A stretch of DNA of 64,000 nt from Fistulifera solaris. Its lineage: Eukaryota; Bacillariophyta; Bacillariophyceae; Naviculales; Stauroneidaceae. The notes under the pieces are model-generated. The model had not been told where the DNA came from and searched no databases. It saw nothing but the letters and a program-made list of their open reading frames with translations. This document shows, piece by piece, positions 45,912 to 58,136 of the stretch; positions within the stretch are counted from its first letter, which is position 1, and each line of letters opens with the position of its first letter. Made by a program: the position numbers and the translations under genes. Where the stretch lies: NCBI GenBank assembly GCA_030295235.1, contig AP026123.1, positions 558,001 to 622,000 of the forward strand, read 5' to 3'.

Positions 45912-46781
45912 CTTAAACGGCTGGAAAGTCCGCTTTTTTAATGGGAAGGGAGCCAGACAATAGCCGCTTGCTGTGTGATGTGGCGACCTTGTTGCATCGC
46001 TTGGTGGAAGTCATCGCTCGAAGTCAGACGTGGTGAAGAGTCACCGGGGTGAAGACGCAAAGAACGCAAATTGAATCTTGATAGCAGCCTTAAGTCCACG
46101 AAGACTGGCGCAGCTTGAGTGGCGAATCAACCTTAGCAAATGTTGAACGATGGCTTAGTGCGTACTACGTAGATAATCTTGTTCGGTCTCTACAACGTAT
46201 TCTCACACCAATACTTGAGAATTCTTTCTTGTTCAAGGTTCCGCTAAAGAGAAAGTGAGAGTAGAATCTCGTCTCGGGCAACTGGTAATGATTATGAATG
46301 CAGCAGCGACTGCGACGTTCCTAATGCTTTGATTGTAGTCGGCAATAGACCTCCAGGCTGTTTGTGGACGATAACTGAGAAAGGTGATGTGTTATTTCCA
46401 TGTTGTCATGGAAGTTGTTTTTGTGGAAAATTCTCTTTATTTTTGCCAGTACAAAATCTACGTATTCCTTTCTCCCCCTCGCGGATCAAAAAGATACCGA
46501 AATGCGTAAGGAAAAACTGATTATACTAAATGCACCACAGCCACGCCGATCGCACCGGTGTAGCGATAACCGTCGACCAAAGAAAACGGGGCCGGTCGGG
46601 CAACCCTTGGGTCGAGCTTGGCCTAATGCCATGGCAATGGCAATGGATTTCCTCGCCCCCTTTTCGATGTCTCGAGAAAGCGCCAGTTGCTTCCTTGGTT
46701 CAATGCAATAGTGATGCAGAAAATTCTCGATCGAACAGAATACTCTAAATAGCAAAATAAAACGAGTTGAAAAATGTATCT
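45912..46781. other. Intergenic region
   Basis: 870 bp with no gene I can support. Short frames at 46329 and 46530 have no features. Confidence 0.45.
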
Positions 46782-49700
46782 TTAAAACCAAATATCATCC
46801 TCTTCTTCGGGATCTTCTATCGGTGCGAGGGCCAAACCTGTCATCCAATTCTTTGCAGGGGTTACATGTTCCTCTTGTCGGCCTAAGCTGAATGTATTCA
46901 TACTCAGTGATTTCGACATCGTGGGGGCACCAAGAACTTCACCATCGGAAAGTGAACGCTCGCCCACCGATGTCATCTTGGGTAAGGAAGCCAAATCTAG
47001 GGCGGAGTGGAAACGGTTGCCTCTTGTCGAGACCTTCACTAAACCTTCTAGCAATTCCAATGCCGAGTCAACGTCATTCAGGTAGCTAGCAGCTGCACTA
47101 GGTTTCTTCCCCACCGTACAGGTGAAGATATCCAAATCGGGGGAAACGTAATTGTCACAAGAAGACACATCCACCAGCTGTAAAGTGGCTGGCATCGGCA
47201 ACAGCGGCTGGTTCGGTCGTGGTCGAGCTTCGAGCACTCGCCTGCCGATTTGACGCATGACTGATAACATGGGCTCGTCACAGTGGTCGTCTCCCAACAC
47301 AAGGGCGAAATCGACCATTCCTTTTTGAGCAATGTCAGGAAAGCGCTTGATGACGCGCATGGCAAGAACACCTTTGTTAACACCCTTCGGGCGTACCTCA
47401 ACGTAACCACCCTCTTTTAGTCCTCCGTGCAACACATCTACGGGAAAGCTCCTAAGATATTTCGACAAGTGGTCTTCGAGCTCTTTCGCTTGTAGCGAAC
47501 CAAATTCAGTGTCTGCGTCACGGTACTGCCAGAGAACCTTCATCTCAGTCTCTTCAATATAACTTCCATGAGTTCTCGACGTGTATACTTCCATGATGGT
47601 GACAGCTAGAGATCGCCAAGTCCGATCGGTTTCGGGTACAAGTGTTTCCCAACGTCTCTTTGACGACGTCTTAGGTGTCGGCCATGAAATGAACATACCA
47701 TGCTCGGCAGCCAAGCCAAGATTAGGAATGTCACCAAGCGTCTTGGTGAGAGAATGACGCTCTTTCCACTCACGACGAAAACTGTGTTTCTCTTGTCCTC
47801 GCAAAGACCTCGTAGCGCATCTATCATTCGAGCAGTAGGGACCGATTTTCCGTCTCTCTCTTTCACCATTTGAAATCTGGTTAGAGAATCCAACTGAAAT
47901 GTAAAGAATGCAGCATGAGAAGCGATCCATAAGGAACAGAAAGTAAAATAGAGTCCAAATAACTTACGTTGTCGTTGCTCACAATGGTTCCGCCATAATC
48001 TAGCAAGATTAATCGCGCCTTAGACTTTTTGTATGCTCGGGTGACGAGCGCTGAGTCGAGTGATGTGAAACCTGTATCCATACCAAGCAAGCGATAATTC
48101 AAGCCTAGACCAGCCCCTGAGAACTGCACCGGATTAATGTTCTTGTGTACGCCCTTCAAGTCCAGCATTACCGCTAAAGCCCAGCGCTGCGTGGTGACGC
48201 GTGTGACGAACTCCGAAGCGATGCTCAGGCGACGAAGACGCTCTTCCTCCTGCATGTTTGCTGCTTGGAAAAATGCGCTGGCGATCTCCGATATTTTCCA
48301 CGGATTAATATGTAGTGCCCCACGCATCACACGTGTTGAACTGGAAAATTCTGAAAGAATGCAGATGCCCCGTTTACGACCGTCCGCACGTCCAAGGTCT
48401 GTCAAAGCATCTTGATGTGCGATCGTGAACTCAAGCGGAAGCAGATTCAAGCCATCGCGAATAGAAGTGACGACGCACACGTCGGCTGCTCGTAAGAGTG
48501 CCACTCGCTGTTGTAAGCGGATCTCTCGCTCATGAAGAATCTGGAGATGAACTGAGCCTGGCCACTTTTCATTGATCTTTTGCGCAAGGGCACAAGTTTC
48601 GGACTCCGTGCGATGAAAATCCTCTCCACGTTCAAATGCTTTTATTCCAACTTGGATCAAAACAATTTTACCTACCCATTCTGGGCAGCGTGTCAAGAAT
48701 CGTTCGAACCCAAGTAATTTCAACGGGATTCCCTTCAGACTCTCCAATCTGTCGACCCCGCAAAAAATGATTTTATCTGGAAACTGAGTTCGGAGACTGG
48801 ATACCCGCTCCATGGTACTTTGATGAATCAATACCTGCCTCAAGACAGGTGGCTCAATACCAGCGTGAATGCTCGTAACAGCCACATTTCGGCCAGCAGT
48901 GTCGATCGCAAGAGTGTGTCCACCTGATGCGTCAGGAATCATTCCATAATGAAGACCCAGCAGTCGACGGCACGACGTCAAGAAGTGACGAGCGTACTCA
49001 AAAGGTGAAAACCAACCTGATCTGCATTCAGCATACCTCGAAGCAAGTCCTCTCGGCACCATAGTGTTCGGAATATTTCCGATGACGGGAACGGAGTGTG
49101 AAGAAAGATTCCTACCTTTGCCATTGGGATGCGGCGGGTCAAGTAGGAAGGCAAGATTAGCAGATGGAAACCGTGCACCCAAACGAGGTCACCTTCGTGG
49201 AAGCATTGAACAACCTTCTCGGCAAACTGGCGATTGACAGCCGTGTAAGCAGCCCACAACTCTGCCTCGCGGCCACGACCGCCGTGGATAGGACCTTGTT
49301 CAACGTCATCCAAACTGTATTCGGAAAACTCATTTCCGTCAACTTCCGAGATTTTGGACGCGCCGTCACCATTGTCGTCTTCGGGGCCGTTCGAGTACAC
49401 GGACGTCACATTATGTAAAACTGGCCAAAGAACGCCTTTACAGAAGCCATTGTACATTTCACCAAATAGAATGGGGTCGACCCAAACTGGAACGCAGTTG
49501 AAAGGCAACAAACACTCTTCGACTAGCCGGCGCTCATTGCGAGGCACCCCTGCTTTCTCTTGCGTATTTCCATGCCAGCCGCGCCACTTGACAACTCCCA
49601 CGCGGGTCACGCGCAAGTGCGTTTGCATAGACAATAGCATTTCGTAATCCCATTCAGCGGACCACTTTCCGTCGTCGCTGCGATTCAAAATCACTGGCAG

Positions 49701-50640
49701 AAATGCGCTGACCACGACGAGACCGTCGGTTGAATTCAAATGCACAGCTTGTTTCGGAGCTGACTTGGATCCAGTCCCTCCACTTGAGCGGTGATGGGAA
49801 ACCGGAGCAGGTGCAAAACCCACTGCTTTTTTTGCGAGGGGCGCCTACTGGAGCACCAACACCTCCTTGGTTCGCCGAAATGCGCAGAGCAGATATTGTT
49901 AACGCTCCATCCGAGCTGTTGTGTCGTGCATGCAAGTTTTGTGCACGCTGCAACCCTTGATGTGATGGAAGACGATTGTGATCGATATTTGCGGGAGCAC
50001 CCGTGATACCGAGAACATCATTTACAGTGTAGACCTCTCGACTCTGGATGAGATGAAGTGGAACTTCGTGGACCGGTTCACCGCCTTCTGCAGGTTCAGC
50101 AGGAAAATCTGCAGCATGGGGTTGCTCAGGTCCTCCATCCGAAGGATTTTCCCAACGGTGGAAGACACCGGCACGATGAATCGCGTATCGGTAGGTAAAC
50201 TTGCTTTTTGGACGTCCCTCCGAACCGCCTTCAGCGACATCATGGGGATGTTTCGCCGAAAGAGGTAACGTGATCGGGTTAAGGGTATGATACCATGGAA
50301 AATCCGTAGGTGTCGTATGAAGAACAAACGACTGAATAGAAGGAGAGAGAGAGAATTGAGATTTCATGCTCAAAATAAAACCCTGAAAACTCTATATTGA
50401 TCCGAGACACGCAAATCATTCGCCTTTGCTGATAGTCTTGTGTCACTCGAAACACTCGACTGAATTAACAGAATTCTCGAGGATATAACAGTTCATAGAT
50501 AAATTTACCTTTCGTTGTCCTAAGCCCCCCGATGGTACGAGGAAGACCTCTTCACCATGAGACAAAGTCTCACAGCGCACCCGGAAGTTTACATGCGCCA
50601 CGGCGCCTAATTCGAAATCCGCTTTGTCGGTTGCGTTCAT
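46782..50640 (-). CDS. CBM20-trehalose-phosphate synthase/phosphatase-like fusion
   Basis: Domains in order: a starch-binding CBM20-like region (VNFRVRCETLSHGEEVFLVP, later KFTYRYAIHRAGVFHRWE), a GT20 trehalose-6-phosphate synthase domain (HTPFPSSEIFRTLW, GVDRLESLKGIPLKLLGFER, RDGLNLLPLEF) and a HAD phosphatase-like domain (LDYGGT, VVSGK, LGDDHCDEPML). Exons are 50640-50509, 50382-47969 and 47893-46782. Introns are 126 and 75 bp. Frame breaks occur at 49827-49833 (extra base in a run of seven), 49000-49003 and 47763-47765 (one base missing each). Two usual catalytic residues differ: DYDGT is DYGGT in the phosphatase motif, and VWVHDYH is VWVHGFH in the synthase. A regulatory or degenerate role is possible. 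The C-terminal tail is acidic. Confidence 0.88.
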
Positions 50641-51031
50641 CTATTAATTACTTTAAGTCGACGATGAAACAAGCAAATCTTCTGTGGTGCGGACGAAATA
50701 GCAAAATCACCAACACTCGTGCTGCTTCTTCATGATCGTCAGGGTGTGTTTCCTTTGACACTTCGGGAAGGTGCTGAAGGGTCAAACGCGTCTCGTGTCG
50801 TGTACTTTATCGCAGAGAGTGGTCAAAATCATGACGTCTGATGACGGATGCAAGCACGGACGTAAATAAGTCGTCGATGTTTGTGGAATTAGATCATCTG
50901 TTTCTCGGGTATGTTGGACTGAAATGCCATCAGACCTAAACCAGCATCGTTTACTTGCGACAATGAACGATAAACACAAACAATTAGACATTGTGAAGTA
51001 GAGAAAAGCAAAGACATGATGCTTCGATTGT

Positions 51032-51075
51032 CTACGTCCAATTCACGTAGGCTCCGTAGGAATTTTATCGATGCA
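51032..51075 (+). repeat. CTACGT/ACGTAG dispersed element, copy 2
   Basis: CTACGTCCAATTCACGTAGG followed by CTCCGTAGGAATTTTATCGA. The hairpin arms are shortened to six bases. Confidence 0.7.
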
Positions 51076-51245
51076 GGTAGCATCCGGAACTTTTCGAATT
51101 CGACCTCATCAATGGTCGGGTCCGATTGCGACCAACTTCATTGTAATAGCTATTCTCATACCTACATAGAGACGATAAGCGAGAATAGACATTGATTGGA
51201 ACGCCAAACATGCAAAAGACAACAGATTCAATGTTACAAATAAGG

Positions 51246-51292
51246 TCTACGTGACTGTCACGTAGGCTCCGTAGGGAAATTTATCGATAGAG
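51246..51292 (+). repeat. CTACGT/ACGTAG dispersed element, copy 3
   Basis: CTACGTGACTGTCACGTAG, a perfect nine-base stem with a one-base centre, followed by GCTCCGTAGGGAAATTTATC and GAT. Confidence 0.75.
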
Positions 51293-51470
51293 GGGAAACC
51301 CGGATGTTTGATATAGCGTTCAAGGCAGACAGAAAGCCTGATAGAAGGCGACAAACAAGCTATGAAAAAGATCGATCTTTGATTTTCCTTTTAATGAACC
51401 TAACTTATCGAAGGGAAATAGAGAAGCAAGAAGCAAACCATACTAATCAGCAATCAAGCATAGCGTCATC

Positions 51471-52576
51471 ATGCAAAGTAGGACGAATGCAGAGTCAACG
51501 TATTGCGTAGCGATCGAGGATATAAAAGATGCTGCAAAACGGATCGAAGGGATTGCCCATCGGACACCGGTGCTAACTTCTACGTCCATCAACCAAAGGG
51601 CAAAGCGAAATCTCTTCTTTAAAGTGGAAGCCATGCAAAAACTGGGTCATTCAAATTTCGCGGCGCGCTCAATGCTGTCAGAAGTGTCTTGTCGGAGCAA
51701 CCCGACGACGAGATTATGTTTGTCTCCCATTCGTCCGGTAATCACGCCCAAGCGTTGGCCCTCGCTGCGAAGCTCTCTAGACAGAAGGCAACTATTGCAA
51801 TGCCAAACAATACTCCTTCCGTCAAAAGGCAGCTGTTGCTGATTTTGGGGCTTCTATTGTGATGGTCGAGAACACGAATGAAGCACGGGAAGACAAAGCA
51901 ACTGAAATTGTCAATGAAAATGGTGGAGGTGAGTTAATAGCGTGAACGGAAACACAGCCGCATTTCTTTACAGCACGGCTCAAACTATTTAATCGATTTT
52001 CGAAAAGTGTTTGTACATCCCAGTGAAGATTCCCGTGTAATAGCAGGACAGGGCACTGTGTGTCTTGAATTTCTGGAGCAGATGGGGGATATCAAGTTGG
52101 ATGCTGTTATTATTCCCGTTGGAGGAGGGGGCTTAGCTGCAGGAAATGTAATGACTCTTCGATCCTTGCAACCAGACGTCAAAATCATTCTGGCTGAACC
52201 GTCAGCACTAGACGACGCATACCGAAGTTTCAAGGAGAAGACATTACTGAAGCATGCGGAGGATAACAAATTGGAAAGTGTAGCAGACGGTTTGAAAACT
52301 ACGTTGGGACCGAACACGTGGCCGATTATTCGTGATAAAGTTGACAGTATATTTACTGTGTCGGAGAAGGAAATATTGCAAGCAACTAAACTTATTTGGG
52401 AGCGCCTCAAAGTGATGATAGAACCCAGTGCTGGAGTGGGTGTTGCTGTGGCACTGTCGGAAGAGTTTGCGCAAACGTACAGCGATGCACTCAATGTTGG
52501 TATAATTTTATGCGGTGGCAATGTGGATGTTGTAAAAATTGCTGCAAAAATCGATCAGTATGCTATTGCGGATTAA
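51471..52576 (+). CDS. SRR: Serine racemase (PLP fold type II)
   Basis: Interconverts L- and D-serine, and can also dehydrate serine. The PLP lysine lies in KTGSFKFRGALNAVRS. HSSGNHAQALALAAKL carries the Ser typical of racemases rather than the Ala common in threonine dehydratases. The phosphate-binding loop is PVGGGGLAAG. The C-terminal part (SIFTVSEKEILQATKLIWER, EPSAGVGVAVALSEEF) also follows eukaryotic serine racemase, and no ACT regulatory domain follows. Exons are 51471-51928 and 51974-52576 around a 45-bp intron whose phase does not fit exactly. One base is missing at the A run 51637-51641 and another near 51830. ATG at 51471; about 350 aa. Confidence 0.85.
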
Positions 52577-52657
52577 TTATTTATTATACAGTAAAGACTT
52601 ATCACTGATCCCTCTAGCGGGCTATATCTTGGTAAGCTCAGGCAATCGACCAAAAAT

Positions 52658-53416
52658 TTAATCGTTTGACCTCAACAAATTATCAATTCGATCGATTGAG
52701 AGGTGCAAAACGATTGACACAACGACGTTATCGAGGCCACCGGGGCAAGTTGCTTCCACAATGGCAGCAATAGCTCCATAGGATAGGACAAGTCGAAGCG
52801 GCAAAACATCCAAGCCAAGAATATAAAAGAAGATATAAATACCAGCAACCGTCCCTAGAAAGACACCTACCACGGACCCTTCCATACTTTTGCGTGCTGC
52901 AAGAGGCATTTGATACACGTGGCGTCCGAAGAATTCTCCTATCAGCGGCGCCGCGCCAGAGTCCCCTAAACCTACGGCAGCAATTAGAATAGCGGCCCGA
53001 GCAGACATGAAATGATAGAGACCCAAGTAAATCAGAAGTGCAGTAAATTGCATCGGTCCCCATAATAGTTCGGAAGGAGAAGAAGACCGAGACAGCGCTT
53101 GAACTTCGATATCATCTGGATCTTTGCAAATGAAACCTTTGTACCAAAATCGAATCATGAGAGCTGCTGGCACAATTGTGTTGAATCTCCATGTCCAGTC
53201 CGTCGTATCGTAGAGCGGCCAGAAGATCAAACTGCTACTCAACACCATATGAATGCATGGTTTAGTCCAAGTTGATCGGCTTCTGTCCGTGCTGCTCAAT
53301 CGATTGACAAGTTCAAGGCTTATTTTAATGCATATCAACGTCCATTGCAGCACTAAAATATTATTGAAAATTGGGGACAGATTCTTCCATGGTAAGTATT
53401 CCAGAACAAAAGCCAT
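52658..53416 (-). CDS. Phytol/farnesol kinase-like CTP-dependent lipid kinase
   Basis: An integral membrane kinase of the phytol kinase (VTE5)/farnesol kinase/dolichol kinase group. These rephosphorylate phytol or a similar isoprenol for tocopherol and chlorophyll recycling. The conserved block reads VGLGDSGAAPLIGEFFGRHV, then RKSMEGSVVGVFLGT and VEATCPGGLDNV, in the family order. About seven hydrophobic segments. The first in-frame ATG is 53416 (252 aa). The frame is open upstream through a GTG at 53449 without another ATG, so the true N terminus, possibly with a plastid presequence, may lie upstream after an intron. Convergent with serine racemase (81-bp gap). The exact alcohol substrate is not predictable. 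Confidence 0.8.
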   Translation of the reverse strand: MAFVLEYLPWKNLSPIFNNILVLQWTLICIKISLELVNRLSSTDRSRSTWTKPCIHMVLSSSLIFWPLYDTTDWTWRFNTIVPAALMIRFWYKGFICKDPDDIEVQALSRSSSPSELLWGPMQFTALLIYLGLYHFMSARAAILIAAVGLGDSGAAPLIGEFFGRHVYQMPLAARKSMEGSVVGVFLGTVAGIYIFFYILGLDVLPLRLVLSYGAIAAIVEATCPGGLDNVVVSIVLHLSIDRIDNLLRSND

Positions 53417-53449
53417 GATAGCAGACGCGAACAACTTCAAGAGGTTCAC

Positions 53450-54132
53450 TCGGACTGAATGGTGCTGACCAGTATTCGATTCAATATCGATGCTCGGAAA
53501 AGTTTTGGGGCTGGCGTATTATTACGGCATGATGGTTCCTGGTAAGAAAGTGTCAATCAGGGTATGGACGTTCCTCATTCAATCCGAAAACAGCATCAAC
53601 AACAGCAATTATAAGAACCAAGTGTTGTTGTTCCTTTCATTTTCATCTGAATATGTTGTGAAAAGAGGCGCAGGCAGATTTACTATAGACCCAATGTGTT
53701 GATCACATTATCCGCGACTGCTTTTTCAGTCATGAATCACATTTTGTATTTTTTTCATTCTTTCTGCACGCCTTTAAAGGAAGCTTAAAAATCGCCTGAC
53801 GAAAATAAAGTTTAAATGATGACTCATTTAGTTGGGAGCGAAAGACGTCGACAGCGTTTCGCGACCATCTTCTTATCCAACGGAGTTGACTCTGTTATGA
53901 AAGGCGAAAGGCGACACTTTTCCGACGACTCACCCCAATCCCAGTCAGTCACGGAAGAGCCTCGTCTGTCTGTCGACCCAACAGGTCGATCTTGTGGCTT
54001 GCGGCAATGCGGATGATTTTTCGTTCGCCCTTTTTTGTTTTGCATGTTGCTTTGCAAAAGACTGGATTACCTATTGTGCTTTCTTTGAGGGAAAGATTCT
54101 GCGGTGGCTTTTAATGCCTTTAAAATCAGACA
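53450..54132. other. Intergenic region, divergent kinase / UPF1
   Basis: Contains one dispersed element (53682-53741). The frame at 53819-54016 shows no features. It may also hide an upstream exon of the lipid kinase. Confidence 0.5.
53682..53741 (+). repeat. Dispersed element, copy 5
   Basis: ACTATAGACCCAATGTGTTG, spacer, CCGCGACTGCTTTTTCAGTC and ATGAATCACA. The core has two extra T. Confidence 0.8.
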
Positions 54133-57100
54133 ATGGAAGACGAAAAAGCGAGTAACGACCGCATTGGTCACGCCGAAGTGCACTTTAACGACGAGGACGA
54201 CGACGAGGATGAAGATGAGGAAGATGAGGAAGAATCCAGTGACGAAGATGAAGACTTATCTGATGTATCTCACGAGGAAGATGCTTCGGATGATGAAGAC
54301 ATTCTGCTTTATTCTGCTGATCACTACGACGAAGACAACTTACCGGACTATGCGTGTCGTTATTGCGGTATTCACAATCCGTCCTGCGTTGCGATGTGTG
54401 TGGAGTCCAAAAGTGGTTCTGCAATTCATCGGGTACAACCGGTTGCAGCCACCTTGTTCACCACTTGGTTCGATCGCGCTCTCACCAAGTTCAGCTGCAC
54501 CCCAACAGTCCCTTGGCAGACACCGTTCTGGAATGTTATAATTGTGCTTCGAAGAACGTCTTTGTTCTTGGTTTCGTCCCCGCGAGCGCCAGTTCGGTTG
54601 TTGTCTTATTGTGCCGTGTGTGCGTCGAGACAGTGCCTGCTTTGAAAGACATGGATTGGGAACTTTCACAGTGGCATCCGGTGTTGCAGGATCGACAATT
54701 TCTTCCGTGGTTATTATCGGTGCCATCGGAAAAGCTCCAGTTGCGTGCACGGGATATTTCGCAAGCTCAAATGACAAGGTTGGAGGAGTTGTGGAAAACG
54801 AATCCAGATGCGCGTTATGCGGATTTGAATCGCCCGGAAATAACGGAAGAACAGGATTTACCTTCCGTGCTGCGTGTGTACGATGATGGATATCATTACC
54901 AAAACATCCTTGCGCCGCTTGTACAGCTCGAAGGTGATTACGACAGGCAAATGAAAGAAAGTTTGACGGAAGAGAGTATATCTATTCGCTGGGACAAGTC
55001 GTTGGCGGGGAAACACGTGGCCACGTTTTCTTTCCATAGGTTGCAAGCGGAACAGTCGAGGATTGTGATTGGTGACGAACTACGGATCAAACTAGGACAG
55101 GGTTCGCAGTTCTTGTATGGACGAGCATGGGAGGGAGTTGGATATGTCAAGAGTATCATTGATGGTGAAGTCGAACTCGAACTACGTAACGTCTCTGTCC
55201 CTGAGAGTATTACGGATGATTACGTCGTGGAATACGTTTGGAAAAGCACGTCGTATGATCGTATGCAGAACGCTTTGAAAACGTTTGCGATCGATGACAC
55301 TTCGGTCACAGGATATATCTACCACAAGCTTCTCGGACATGCGGTTGAAGAACAGCGAATCGCTACCGCGAAAATACCAGCAACCGAAGCAGAATTCCAT
55401 GTTCCGGGCTTGCCTCCTTTGAACGAGTCGCAATTGGAAGCGGTCAGCACAGTCTTGCAGCGCCCCCTCAGTTTAATTCAAGGCCCCCCAGGTACAGGCA
55501 AAACTGTTACTAGTGCAACCCTTGTTTACCATCTGACGCGACAGAATATGGGTCAAGTGCTTGTGACAGCTCCTAGCAATGTTGCCGTCGATCAACTTAC
55601 TGAAAAGATTGCCGCTACTGGGCTCCGTGTTGTACGTCTTGCTTCAAAAACCCGTGAGCAGACGTCTTCCACAATCGATCATTTGTGTCTGCACGTCATG
55701 ACTCCTTTGGCTGCTGGTGATGAGTTTCAAAAATTGCAACGTCTGAAGGATGAGATCGGCGATCTCTCCGAACGGGATCAGCGCAAGTACCGGGCTCTAC
55801 GCAATCGTACTGAGAAAGAAATCCTTCAAGCAGCTGACGTGATCTGTTGTACGTGTGTTGGAGCTGGTGACCCGCGATTGAAGAACTTTCGTTTCCGCCA
55901 AGTGCTGATCGACGAGGCAACCCAAGCCATTGAAGCAGAAGCTTTGATTCCAATTGCCATGGGAGCAAAGCAAGTAGTTTTCGTTGGCGACCACTGCCAG
56001 CTAGGACCTGTCGTCATGTGCAAAGCAGCGGCAAAGGCGGGCTTGACGCAAAGTCTATTTGAGCGTCTTGTTCTGATTGGGACGCGCCCGATTCGTTTGC
56101 AAGTGCAATACCGAATGCATCCTGCCCTTTCTGAGTTCCCTTCCAATATGTTTTATGAAGGCAGTTTGCAGAATGGAGTGACGGAAGCCGATAGACAGTT
56201 GTTGACTATGCCCAGCTTTTCAGGCAAGGAAGATTTCCCCTGGCCTGTTCCCGAGAAACCCATGTTCTTCTATTGCATTAATGGAATGGAAGAGATTTCA
56301 GCATCTGGTACCTCCTATTTGAACCGAACGGAGGCCTCGTACGTGGAGAGGGTTGTGACCCATTTGTTGCGAATGGGCGTGACTCCCGCACAGATCGGTG
56401 TTATTACGCCATACGATGGACAGAAGAAGTATCTTTCTGATTACATGCGCCGAGTTGGCGCTCTGGCGAGTTCGCTTTATGAAGCTATTGAAGTAGCTTC
56501 GGTCGACGCTTTCCAGGGCCGTGAGAAGGACTTTATTCTTGTTTCATGTGTCCGTTCTAGCGAAACACAGGGTATTGGTTTCTTATCGGATCCACGCCGT
56601 CTAAATGTTGCGCTTACGAGAGCTCGTTTGGGAATAATCTTGTTCGGCAACCCTCGCGTATTGAGTAAAAACCCGCTTTGGGCTGCCTTGCTGATTCATT
56701 TTAAGGAGTACGAATGTCTTGTTGAGGGCCCTTTGACCAATCTGCAGGCAAGCTACATCACTATTTCACGCCCGAAGCGCAACCCGGCTAGTGATTCTCG
56801 TTACGCTTTTACTGCGCTAGCAAGAGGCGGTTGGGATGGACGTTGGGAAGACCGACGAGACCGCCCGAATGAGGCCCCCTGCCTTTAAGCGCCGTGGACG
56901 CAGCAAACAATCGGACTCGAGATTCGACCCTCGGTACGAATCATCTAACGGGGCTCCGGCTAACGCCAATGGATCCAGTGGGGTCTGCCCATTCCCAGCT
57001 TTGCTCCTCTGCCGAGTTACGCTGGCGGCGGTGATGATTTGAGCAGTGTAGGAGGCGACAGTGCTGTCGACTCGCAGTTTGGTGGAAGTAGGGCCAGTTT

Positions 57101-57209
57101 CTTCTCTCAGCAGACGCAGCGAAAAGACGAATCTCGCGGACCATCATTGGGCTACTTTGTCGGCGGACCTAGCGGTAATTTTTTTGGCGGCGATCACGGC
57201 AGAAAATAG
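54133..57209 (+). CDS. UPF1: UPF1 RNA helicase (nonsense-mediated decay)
   Basis: ATP-dependent SF1 helicase at the centre of nonsense-mediated mRNA decay. An acidic N terminus (about 60 residues of D/E) precedes the Cys/His zinc domain that binds UPF2 (DYACRYCGIHNPSC, QKWFCNSSGTTGCSH, LECYNCASKNVFVLGF). Helicase motifs are QGPPGTGKT, LIDEATQA, VGDHCQLGPVVMCKAAAKAG, QVQYRMHPALSEFPSN and DAFQGREKDFI. Frame breaks are near 54385 (one base missing), at the C run 56875-56879 (one extra) and at the G run 56978-56981 (one missing). Correction gives exactly 1,026 codons and a Gly/Ser/Arg-rich tail that ends at 57209 with SQFGG and FFSQQ, possible SMG1-type phosphorylation sites. Without it the protein would end early at 56888. 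Confidence 0.96.
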
Positions 57210-58136
57210 TAACGACTATGGTACAAAAGAGCAGGAACAATGGACGCCGGATCGTCTATTATGAACGATAGCAGAATAGGGTAATCTTCTTTTACTTGAA
57301 AGTAGCTTTTCGGAGAGGAGGCGGCAGGGATTACCTTCCCATTCTTCTCGAGACGATCCAGGTGGTCCAAGCAGGACTTTCTTGTTGCGATCGCTAAACA
57401 GTTCACCACCCTACCAGGATACAACTGTGGATTTTGTCCAGCGACGTCGAACCGGCCATAAGAATTCAATTGAATAGTAAATCATAATAAGACAAGGGGT
57501 AGGTGGATAAGTGTCTAAATGTTTGAAAAACGGTAGATGCTTCTTGCATCGTTTGATTATTCGTAATGTCGAAAGTCGATTGCCTTGAAAAAGTTGGCCT
57601 CCGTATTTACTATATAGACCCAAAGTGTTGTCCGTATTTACCACGACTGCATTTCAGTCATGAATCATTAGTGTTCCGAGTCGTCAGTGTGCTACCTCTA
57701 GCCTTCGTTCTTACTGCTAGAGTGCTAAACTATATTTGCCTTTATCATAATATTGAATATCCTTTAGCAGCATTCGCCATGCACTGATTGATGATGATTT
57801 GTGATAACAAGATGCCTTGGGAACAACGCATTTGTGTTTGCCCACTGATGATTAACCCTAACACTACTTTAGTGTACAAGCCACGTCACGGATGCAGCTT
57901 TTACGCGTTGGTCGCAAATTTTGCAACGGTCAAAACGAACATGAAACGAATGCGAGAACGACGATGGAGGCAGTTCGGTGAACCATTCTACCTTTTCGAC
58001 GTTGTTAATCGCTTTTTATATGCACTAATCCTGTAATTGTCGAAGCAGTGTGTGCAAAGGCCGATTGCCTTGGAATTCTGGTCCCTTTTGCTTTTCTTTT
58101 GAACATTGACCCCCCAGACGCCATCGCATCGAAATC
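57210..58136. other. Intergenic region
   Basis: 927 bp between UPF1 and the PTEN-formin gene. One dispersed element (57609-57667). Short frames at 57566 and 57788 have no features. Confidence 0.55.
57609..57667 (+). repeat. Dispersed element, copy 6
   Basis: ACTATATAGACCCAAAGTGT, spacer, CCACGACTGCATTTCAGTCA and TGAATCA. Nearly the same as copy 2 at 6280. Confidence 0.82.

Larger units (their letters stand above)
50641..51470. other. Intergenic region with two CTACGT elements
   Basis: Between the divergent TPS-like and serine racemase genes. Holds dispersed elements at 51032-51075 and 51246-51292. No gene is supported. Confidence 0.55.

Noticed and set aside
56836-57042. Separate small gene after UPF1
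   Set aside because: It is the UPF1 C-terminal region in a shifted frame; the tail continues to 57209.
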